NCBI GenBank assembly: GCA_035610835.1
Contig: CM069441.1
Span: forward strand, 102,793,606-102,857,605
DNA: 64,000 bases
Source of the DNA: Ophiura sarsii
Taxonomy: Eukaryota; Echinodermata; Ophiuroidea; Amphilepidida; Ophiuridae
Direction of reading: 5' to 3'
Below the pieces are notes generated by a model, which worked only from the letters and a program-made list of their open reading frames with translations, ran no database searches and was not told the DNA's origin. A program made the translations under genes and the position numbers. Shown here one piece after another: positions 23,836 through 35,800 of the stretch. The first letter of the stretch is position 1. Each line of letters opens with the position of its first letter.

Positions 23836-26800
23836 GTAAGTGAACTCTACAATTTCTTAATTATTCTGATTATAATTAATTAAATGATTCTGTATTATAG
23901 ATGAAAAAGTTTAGCTAGTAGAAATTCAAGCAATTATAACAGTAGAATTAACATCAACTAATATTGGCTTTCGCTGATAAACATGATTGTACCAATGCCT
24001 TGCTTGTATAGCGAAAGCCTGCAAATTCTCCGTATTGATTAAATGCCAAATAGATTTACATACAATACTAATTACTATATGCAATCTTGGACACAAAGTC
24101 ATTGAAACACGTTACACGTTAAGGACATTTTATGTAGACAATATTTATTTATTCATTTATTTATTTTTTAAATTACGTTTATTTTGTTAAGAGCTGAAGA
24201 GGTCTGCTTAATCATGTTAATACAATAATTGCCCCTTCCCCATACCCTATCAATCAATGTTGGAATAACTGATGAAGACAATGGCACTTCTCAGCATTGC
24301 ACACGGGGGAGGGGTGTTTCAAGATTTTTTTTCCAATATTGTCGATTTAATAATGCACCTCTGACCAAGAAAATAATCATAGATAGACACGTGATGTCAC
24401 CATGGTAACGTTTGTTGTTGTTTCAGTAGGTAAATTGTACCCTTATTCTAAAAAATTGACTGAATTTGATAACAGGAATTCCTGAAAGTCTACCATTACC
24501 TCGCCATTGATCCTAGCAAGGAAACGGAGCTCCCCAAAAAGGAGGAAATTGAGTCCGCATTGGTTACCATGCAGAGGTACGCGGGGCTGGAGCAGACGGG
24601 GAAGCTTGATAGCCCCACACTAGCGATGATGCGAAGACCACGCTGTGGGGTTGCTGACGTAATCGTAATGCACTTATCAACTGATGTCCCGGCCCCTGGG
24701 TACCCGGGGATGGCCGGGTCTTGCATGTAAAATGTAACTTTCAAAATGACATTCCCCGGCCAAATCTCGGTCAAGTCCCGGCAGCGCCGGGCACAAATTT
24801 TGTGTAAACCCCCGCACAAGTCCCGGCCCTGCCGGGCACAAATTTTGGGTAAACCCCCGTACAAGTCCCGGCCCCAGCCTGCCGGGAATTGCGATGCAAA
24901 AATGCAAAAATTTAGTCGGAATGAAACACATAAAATATGGTCAAAGACATCTTATTATTAATTAGCATACAAAGTCAAAATGGCGGAAAAATGAGACGTC
25001 CAATTTATATTTCAAAAGACCAAAAGGAAATGAAAAACACTTGGAACACTTTCAAAAAAATCCACATTGATCATTTTATTACATTAGTTTACATTAATTT
25101 TGTAAATTTCGACAAACTAGTGGCACATTTCCAAGGAAAAACAAATATTTTGCCGGTTTCTAACAAATGGCGCCATAAACATGCGCAATAATGGCGGAGA
25201 AAACACGAAATGGGATAATGATAAAAAATATGCAACAGTTCGTGTTTTCAACGCTTCAACATGTTAGATGATAGGATGGAACATAGGTGAAACGTGAATG
25301 AGTCGGTGGTAGAGATAAATGTCGGGTCTCTATTTTAATTTGGCTTAATTTTTACGACGACATGAATCCCAGGCAAAATCCTCACGATAAAAACAAAAAT
25401 ACTAAAAAATGACGAGTTCATGATATCAGTTCTGATCAACCCAGCCCTCATCCCCCTACCCCCCAAAAAAACACCTCATATCGGATTCACATAGAACTCG
25501 GAGACCATATATTTGAAGCTCAGATTCGCAGAAATCTCATGCCTGTGTCGACCATGTCATTTTCTGAGTGTATATCGCCGGTACTCTATATCGGACGATC
25601 ATGACGACGATATGATATGATACGGCGGGTCCCGGTCAACTTCATAACAAAGCCCAGCCAATACTCAATAGGGGTAAAAAGCCCGACACCAATATCCCGG
25701 TTATTTTGATTGGTTTGCAATCCTCTAACAAATCCCGGCACAAACAACCTACAAAACCCGGCCACACCCGACACCAATATCCCGGCTATTTTGATTGGTG
25801 TTGCAATCCTCTAACAAATCCCGGCACAAACAACTTACAAAACCCGGCCACCCGGGCACTAAAAATCAGTAAAATCTCGGCTAAGTGCGTTACAAGACCC
25901 GGCCATCCCCGGGTACCCAGGGGCCGGGACATCAGTTGATAAGTGCATAAGGACTGATCCGGACAGGAATAACACTCGTTTCAAGAGATATAAACTAGCG
26001 GGCGTGACCAGATATCGATGGTTTAAAAATGCTCTTACATACAAGTAAGTATAAATAAACTTATGCACAAAAGGGTGTTTACTTGTCATAAATCATACAT
26101 TATGAAGTTCATATTTAGGAGATAATCAAAACTCTTAGAGGGAAGCAAAATACAAATAGAAATAACGACTCAAAGAGCTCAGTTGCATAAAAATGTCTAC
26201 CATCTCTGATTAAGAATCATTTTTTTTCTTTTTCATATGTTTTAACCATTTTTTATGATACATCAAAATCCCAAATTGATTTTTCTTTCTCAAAACCCAC
26301 GATAAAATTGCAATACGAACTCAATAAAAACCTTTTGCTTCATAAATTATCACTAAAAATCACGAAATATCATGAACATAAATTATATAATTTAAGCTAA
26401 ACGTTTAAATGTTCAATATTTTATCTTAGTGCAATAAGTGTGGAAACCAAAATCGTCTTAATTATCGTCTTCTTTCTTATATTGGTTTAACCCTTGAACA
26501 ATATTCATTAACACGGACATATTTGGCAGACTTTGTCCTTTAACATGTGCAAAATGTTGATATAGTAATTATTATCATGGGAAAAAACTAAATTTGCAAG
26601 GATTTCATTAATCTGACATTAATACTACAACAACACTAAGTAACAGCCTAACAAGAAATCAATAATGAATATTTGGAGTTCCTTTAGTATACCCTACCAC
26701 TGCATATCTATTCTGACAAAACGATCAAAGAATGCATAATTTACAAATTGCAATCATTCCGATTAGTAAGTTGTTGTTTTTCAATTATCACGTGAACAAT

Positions 26801-29800
26801 CGAAATTCTTATGTTATTTATTCATACGGCACAATTTAAAATATTAAAAATAAATTCTACAGTTTGAACCATAAATAATTGACAAAGAATGTTAATTCAA
26901 TCGTGCATAATCGTCAAAACATACACACTCCAAATGAACCCACAAGTGAAATTGTATAGAAAATAATCATATGATCCAAAGCACCACAAACATATGAAAA
27001 GCGTTTGTTATTATAGATCTACCTGTATAACTTATAGTTTAAAAGACCTTTGTCGAAATTGGTTTTTTACGCTAGCAATTCAGAGCAGATTTGTTTAACC
27101 ATGTTAACAGTAAATAGTGTCAATGTCAACGATTAACTTCTGTAAGTATTAATCATGATCCGTGAATTGGGATAATAGTGTACAATTATACAATTATACA
27201 TACCCTGACCATGTTAACGTCAAATCTAATTTCCTGTAGCACCACTCAAGTGGTTCGAGCTGGTACATTAATATTGTGGATAAAGACCTATTAAGTTATT
27301 TTAGAAAGAGAACACGCGATTTGGTGCAGTAGACAAATATCCTGTGGTTTATCAACACTTATTAAATATCTGTTATTATTACAGATTTGAACTTAATTAA
27401 TCCTATTAAATCGGACACTTTATCTCAAATCTAAACAAGGTTTCTCATTCATGACAACAAATTAGGTATGTCCTTGTTATTAATGCGTTATTCTTTCTTC
27501 TGTTGTATACACAAATACATTTCATTGTTTGGTCAAGTTCTAGAAATTGGCCTTTTTCAAATAAGGTTTGATGTTTACATTATTTATGTTTTTGAAACAG
27601 AAGATCAAAACATAGCGAGTTTTTTCTCGAAAACCAAGAAAAAAATGGATAAAATATGATAACTGCTTACAGAGTATCTAGCATCAATATTGACAATACC
27701 TTGAAAAATGTGATGAATTAAAACTGTTTACAATGTCTGTATTAACTATTATAGTCTACTTTCCTAAGTCACTACTTGCATTGATTACTTCCTATACAAG
27801 CTATGAGTCAAGTGTCCCTGTGTGGTTGATATGACAGAGTACGTTGACATCTGATATGGCATTGTGTTTTCATTTGGTCAAAATGACCAGACTGTAAACA
27901 ATGTACGACCAGATTTGCTCATGCTGATTCATATTAACCCACATATTAAGCAAGGGCGATTGAAAGTTTCCGAATTCCAAAACTTGTTTATGCTCTAACT
28001 GTCCTCGGATATAATGATCACGAGATTGAAACCCATTTGAAAAGCAAAGACCGATTAAAGCAATATCATTAGGGTTAAAAATTCTGAGTTGGTCAGATTT
28101 CTTGAAATTGGTCATAGTTTGTTTTTAATTAAACGCAAATTTGAAATTGTCCATAGTAAATTTCGAATGTTTAAGAAGAAGAATGTAATTATTGTAAAAA
28201 GTTGGTCGTACTAACTTTTATAATCAGTTTAATGTTAACACGTGATAATTACAGAATATTACTGATAATTGGAATAAGGCCTCTTTATTCGTTTAATAGA
28301 TTTTGGGTTTTTCGGCGAAGACGATTTTGTTGCAACATAGCGTGATAGTACTGTCCTAGATTCTGATTGCACCTTGATGAATTAATGGGATTGTCATAAG
28401 GAAATATTAATTGTCAAGCTAATTGGGTGAGCTGTTAAAATGTTAGGTCATTTAAATTTCAAAAAGTGCAAGATTATAGGCTACCCTTGATGAATTCTCA
28501 GGTAGGTAGGTGTAGGTGTTTAACCAAGGGGATGGATAGAATGTAAGTTTTTCTTATCATAATTTGTATTGTTCAATGTTAATATTATATACATTTATCA
28601 TTTTGTTCTATAGAGTTGACAATTACCCATCACAGTCCCTTTCAAATATGGACATCGCCCTTACACACGATCAAATCGATGGCATAATCGCTCAGGCTTT
28701 CAGAGTATGGAGTGACGCGTCACCACTCACCTTCACTCGCATCCGCTCAGACTCCGAAAAGAAAGCTGATATTCATCTGCTGTTTGGTGCCCGCAAACAC
28801 ACCAATGTATATCAGGATCCCGTATTTGACGGAGAGGGCGGTACTCTGGCTCACGCATTCACGCCAAATAGTGGATGGGGAGAAACAAATGGCGATGTGC
28901 ATTTTGATGGCGACGAGACATTTACTCATAAAATTTACAGCGGTAAGCTAACACGTTCTGATCAGGGGCGGAAATTTCTTGTTAGGTGTGGGGGGATGAT
29001 AAGTGTGGCCCCAAAATAATGAAATTGAGGTTGTACCATCTATGCGGTGCGCAGCACCGCACTCCGAGCTATGCTCGGACAGGGGGGTGTCTGAGGGGGG
29101 ATGTGCCCCCTCATAAGTAGAACAAATTTCAATTTTCAAACTCATTTGGTGCGATCTGATGTATACTTTTGACCAATATTGTATTGAAAAGCCATTGCTT
29201 CATTTTCAATAAATATTTTGTTTTTTATCAATGCACGAAAAAAGTGACGCATTTTTTATACTGATATATTCTTGATTTTAGTATAGATGGTTTAAAAGCT
29301 CCAAAAGGGGGAGTCTGAGGGGGATGTGCCCCCCTTAGAAGTAGAAAAAATTTCAAATTTTCAAACTCATTTGGTGCGATCTGGTGTATACTTTTGACCA
29401 ATAGGCCTATTGTATTGAAAAGCCATCGCTTCATTTTCAATAAATATTTTGTTTTTTATCAATGCACGAAAATAGTTACGCATTTTTTATACTGATATAT
29501 TCTTGATTTTAGTATAGATGGTGTAAAAGCTCCAAAAGGGGGAGTATGAGGGGATGTGCCCCCCTCAGAAGTAGAACAAATTTCAATTTTCAAACTCATT
29601 TGGTGCGATCTGGTGTATACTTTTGACCAATATTTTATTGAAAAGCAATCACTTTATTTCTGCTTTTTAAATAGGCAGATAGGCCTATGCCAAAAAGAAG
29701 TTAATTAGTTACCTCCAAAAGATGGATTCTAGTCAACCTACGTACGCGTATGTATCCTGACCAACGTACAATAAACTCCAAACGTTCTTATGTCCCTCGC

Positions 29801-32800
29801 ATGCCTCCCTGCCCGACTTTCTTGCTCTTTTCCCTTTTTCCCTTTTTTTTTGTTGGTAGATGTGAAAAATCAGGAGGGGGGGGGGGGGGGATGATTACAT
29901 TGACCATCCCCCCAGGTCAAAAAGTGTGGGGGGGGGGTGGGGATATATCCCCCATCCCATTTTGGACTAACCAACCAAGGTTGTATGAGAGAGAAAGACG
30001 ATTGTAATAGGCCTACTTGTCTTGCTGCCGGTGACTGGAATTTCATCATGTTCATGGTCAAATTATCCCGACATTAACCACATCCCTGATTTACTTCATC
30101 GTGGTGAGAACGAATTTATATTTTAACAAAATCTCACAGATTCACAGCAGAATTCTAGTATCAATTGATGGTGCTAAGTATGTTTCTATTCTGGCGTATG
30201 GCATCTGAGAAGCATACATGCGCTGCATAGTGAAACTTTTATTCCATAAAAACACTGGTGTTGGTTTTCCAACTGACGGTTTTAAATTGAGGGAAGGGTG
30301 TACCGGACGTTTCAGCTACTGTGCATTGTGGGATCGAATTTCGGTACATGTCGGTTTCCGGTAAAACCCGAAACTGCGTATTGACATTATCGCTCAAAAC
30401 TTGTATACTTGATGACTTGTATTGCTCCAATTGGACAGGACAGTAGGCGGTCTATTTAGGCCTACTAGTACGTTTTAGTATTTGAAAAATAGAGTACACC
30501 TTGTCCTCATATTGTTTAGTTATTTTACGTATTATATACCTAAATTAATAATGAAAATTCGCTGCGAATATTTTCGCGTGAATAACCGATACATGCAAGA
30601 TTGATACATCTAGTTTAGCGCCCTCATGTATCATATTATGTGCTTAGCGCGCATGCATAGCGCCCTCATTTATCATATTGTGTACTATACTATAAACTCC
30701 TTTTGGAAAGTTTTTTCTATCATCAATTTTCCGGATATTTCGTAATGTATTCATACTGTGCTCCAATCCATGCAATCTATGAACAGCTGATGTGTTCTTC
30801 TTTTCAACGGTACTCCATTTGTAGCAATCCCTTTTTTCATTGCTCAGCAACAACTTGCCTGAGAACGTGAGGAGGTCACAATCTGAATGTGCCAACATTG
30901 CCACTATTTTGTGCCCAAAAGAACAACTGTGTCGTTTGGTCGTCTGTAGTGTCTCTTTGACAACTACAGTGTAGAGTGATGCTCTATTGACCAAAATAGT
31001 GATGATTTTGGCACATTCAGATTGTGACATCACCATGTTCACAAGCAAGTTGCTGGGCACTGAAACAAGTGATTGCTACAAATGAGGTATCGTTGGAAAG
31101 AAGAACACATCAGCTTTTCATAGATTGGAAACACAATATAAATACATTACAAAATATTCGGAAAATTGGTGATTGAAAAAACCGGGGGAAAAACTTTCCA
31201 AACTTTTTTTGAGGAGTTTATAAAGCCCGCTTACATGTAGTGTTTCTTTTACCACATAGGAAGAAAAGTCAATCTTAAATCAGGAATATATTCAGCTGCG
31301 ACGAATACGTATTTTCTAACAGACATTCAGTGCATTACACAGAGTTTAATTTGTTACCGAAATATTATGTTTGTGGGCACTAATCATTGCGTGGTTTGGA
31401 GCTGTTGTTAATTTCCACAGTGCAATATTAGCTATATTTAGGCGACTTAGCATGTACAACCTTTAATTATCTATGTATTTTTGATACCTTTTTATCTCTT
31501 GTGCAATTTGATGTTTTTATACCATTGTAATAACCATGTAATTCAGCTTTTAGCTGCGATTTGGTGACAATAAACTATAACTATAACTATAACTAATAAT
31601 TTCCAAATTTGTCCGACGGAGATTGAACTTATCAATTATTTCGTTAATGCTGCAAATGTTAACAATTCTTCTATACCTCATTTGATTTCATAATTTAGGA
31701 ACAAATCTGTTTTACACGGCCGCCCATGAAATCGGACATGCCTTAGGACTTGATCATTCCGATAAGAGGAACGCCCTCATGTGGCCGTATGATCGAGGAT
31801 ATCAACCTAACTTTGAGTTGCCCGCAGACGACGTAGCTGGGATCCAGGCAATTTACGGTAAGATGAATCAGGCCTACGTAACACCCTATCTGCCCTTTGT
31901 TGAGATTATGTTAGGTATAGCGCACTCTATCAGACCGTCCCCCGGAAGTTAAAGGAAGTGTCCCACAAGCACAACATTGAGCATTATTTGTTAGAAAAAT
32001 AATTATCGAGCCGAAATTACGTAATCATATAGAACAAAACACCATACTAGTCACAAAAAAGAATATAAACTGCCATCACTCAACACGCAATTTTTAAAAT
32101 TCGCGGCGATCGAAAGTCCCGGTGTCGATGACGTCATGGGTATCGGTGCTAAAATTTGCACATGTGCATTGTATAACTATGACATCATCGACACTGGGAC
32201 TTTCGATCGCCGCGAATTTTAAAAAATGCATGTTGAGAGATTGCGGTTTTTATTTGTTTTTGTCATAAGTGTGGTGTTTTATTCTATATAATTACAAAAG
32301 TTGGGCTCGATTGTTATTTTTCTAACATATAATGCACACTTTTATGCTTGCGGGACACCTGCTTTAAGCGTAAACTGTCAATCATTCGTTGTGAATGAAT
32401 ATTCATTCATGACTAGTCATGACCTCACATGATGTGATCGTCGCGACGCGATCCGGCGTCCTTCCTAACTGATCTGATTACAATATTCATAAAATGCAAA
32501 TAACGCCACGCCCCTCCTCTGTCACTGTCAGACGAAGCCATCCACAATTTAAAATTCGTATTTTGTTCCACGTAAAATTAATTTCAAATAACCAATTCTG
32601 AATGTTTCGTGTCATATAAGAACTAAATTCTGCTATCATCAAAGCAAATAAGTTTTACTCTAAATCACAATCAGCTTTTTTTTTACCATTGTACTATTTC
32701 TGTTGTGCCACAAATCATGTTTTGAGCCGATAAAATCCACCAAGTCTTAGGTCGTCTGGTTTGCTACGACCGTGATAGTGCGCCCCCTCTAAAACCGTCC

Positions 32801-35800
32801 TCCGTCAATTTAAGCATAGTAAACGGGGGACTTTGCCTTCGAGATACTTGTCCCATAGTTATATAGTCTCTGGATGAATCCGCGGTTGTACAGTATCCGA
32901 TATAATTGCATGAACATTCACCTGCATGCAACTATGTAATGTTTTCAAGAAGCAACAGATGAGCTGGTTGCCATCTTGACGGCTCAGGCTACGAATCATT
33001 CCAACCATTATTGACTTATTGTATTTTTTTGATGCCACTAATTGTGTACAATATGTCTAAATATGTCATGTCTGAATATTGATTTTTTAAATTACTTTCC
33101 AAACCATAGTAGAAGAAATTGAAATTAATATAATGAGCCACTGTCGTTTAAGGGATCACGTCAAAACTCAACCGCCAGGCAACCGCCGGTTACGGCCGGT
33201 TCCGCCCGGTTCTCACAAAACGTGTCGTCTGTTATAATATACACACATAATGAGGTCAAATAGTTACACTCTGGTGAACACGACCGGTTGATAGTGCCTC
33301 GTCACACGCGTGAGCAATAACATCTTGAAGTAAAGTCTCAAGTTGACAACCAGTACAATACAGCTATTGATCTTCGCTGGGGTTGGCTTTTTCAATCTGT
33401 TTATAGCTCAAATAACTTTTTTAAATCAATACCGAAAGTCTATGAATGGTTTTTTTTATAGAACGATTATAGAGAGAGCTATTATGACCGCAAAGTAACA
33501 GATTGATAGTGTAAATTGGTCCGGTTACAGCATTAAGTCAACCGGCGGTTGTTCAGTGTTGCATGCGCGAATATTCATATACCGGTAAAACATTTGACCT
33601 GAAAGAACCGGGCGGAACCGCCCGTAACCGGCGGTCAACGGGCGGTCGAGTTTTGACGTCTTCCCTAACCAAAATACACAACCTTTTTGTCTTTGCCTCC
33701 AGGCCCCAAACCTACCGAAAAACCCATAATTCCAGTTTACTGTAACACAACTTTTAACGCCGTAGCTGTCATTTATCAAAATATCTACGTATTCACGGTA
33801 AGTTTAGATGATATCAACGATGATGCCATCCATTTACAAATATATGGGACGCCCTCTGTTGTTTCACTGCAGGCAGAATAATACAGAAAAGTTAATACAG
33901 ACGGCATGACATTTCTTGAAAATACACATATGTATAATGTTGGTCTTAATAGTTTGTGAAAATATGATACCTTTTAGAATTTTTAAGCAAGTTTAATAAC
34001 AATGTTGATAGTAATTTCCTGTGGTACAAACAATCTAGTTAAAAACCTGATCTGGCCCATGTTAACCATAGGAACTATTGCCTGCCAGAGTCTGCAGCGC
34101 TATAAATTCATGTAAATTGGTGCCCTAAACACCGGCATCAAATTTAAATATTCGCCTTCCATCAAAGCTGGTTGCTGTATAACATTCTTCTCGTGTTCAA
34201 CCAACCGGCTGCAACATTATGGAAACCCACCCATGCAGTTAGCAAGTAGCACTGCTCGTACACGCCCCGAATTCAAATATGATTGTCTGGTTGTACACGC
34301 GCACTGGGCAATCCTCTCGTAGTAATTGATAACAAGAGGTTTACCAGACCGAATTAATAGCGCTCCTAAGCGGGCAATGTATGTCATGCTGTGTTTTGTC
34401 ACAAACCAGCCGAGGCCGTCCCAAATGACAAAAATAGTGTCATCGAGCAGCTATAAAAACCAAGGCTTATATTAATCGGATCGTTAATAGTCCATTTCCA
34501 TGTAAAAGAAGAGTGATAAATGTATGTAAGAAGTTTAAAATAAGGGTGTTCTGCCGGAGGTTGCATTTTTCTGTAATTACGTAAACTGTAAATACACGTT
34601 TAAAACAGCATCGAAAGCATCACTATCCGTTCCAGTCCCTACACGTTACCAAATATTTCTCAACGTTTATTTTAAGGAATCGTTACTATGGCAATTTACT
34701 CTGGATGGAGATCTCTTGACGAATCCTGATGGTGAAGATCAACGTAATCATTTCACCAATCTACCACGGCGAATTCAGTCTGTGTATGAGAGGTGGTATG
34801 ACGGCAAAGTGCTTTTCCTGAAAGGTATGGTATTGTCAATATTTATCAGATCATAGTATTTGCCATGTGTAGTACATCATTTCACACCACATCAGATCAC
34901 TTCATATCCCATCAAATTACACCACAATTAATCGCATCAAATTAACATTAACATCGTGCGCCAGTATTTTACTACAGCGATTTTATTTTTTAAATACCCT
35001 TATACATAATTCTGGATGGAGTGCCAAAACAAATCACTATCTAATGCTTTTTGCGATTTAAAAGTAGGATAACATGATCATCAGAGGAACTGCCCGCCAT
35101 TATTCAGCCAGCTGCAATTGGTTGTTTGCACTTTCATCGTATTATGCTGCATATATTCAAATGTAGTATCAATTTCATTCAAATAATCATAGGTAAAAAG
35201 GTCTACATTTATGACGGCAGCGTAGCAGAAACACCCAGAGGAGGCGCTTACATCGTAAAGGAACTCTCTGATAAGCTACACAAATCCATCACAGCGGCGC
35301 TGCACAACGGAGAAGACAGTCAAACAGATTTCCTACGCGGAAATAAAGTGTGGAGATACGACGAGATTAAGAAACAGTTGGTGAAGGGGTTCCCGAAACG
35401 GGCTACTCCTTACGTCTTTCCAAGGTTACCTCGTAAACCAAACGGTGCTTTCTTCGACCAACATGGTACGTATTTATGGTATAGCGGGAGGTATACATTA
35501 GTGTCAATTACTGGTCCCGAGGTGTTGGATGATTGCGTCTACTACTTCCCTACGCATAGTGGAGTGAAATAGACGCAAACCTCCAACATCAAGGGACCCG
35601 TAATTCACACTACTTACCCGATATAAACATGATAAACCCATTTTGTATTTGTTTTACCTCATATTGTACGCCTTTACCGGTTAGTTTGCAGAGAGTTATG
35701 TTGGTGTAAAATTCCCATCCGTACTCGGGTGTAACGTGCGAAATAAATTTCACTGGTACTGGTATCAAGCCGCTCCACTTTTAAAATATCAATATCCTTA

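Noticed and set aside
24496..24931. Overlapping frames on both strands near MMP-B exon 2
   Set aside because: Antisense of the MMP exon and of the inserted element's CCCGG repeats; no independent support.
30644..31060. 138-codon open frame on the minus strand
   Set aside because: It lies within the foldback element at 30693-31220, has no recognisable domain and is explained by the palindrome.
35466..35572. Extension of MMP-B exon 7 to a stop as an alternative C-terminus
   Set aside because: It would remove the last hemopexin strands and C523; the exon 8 border is conserved with MMP-A.
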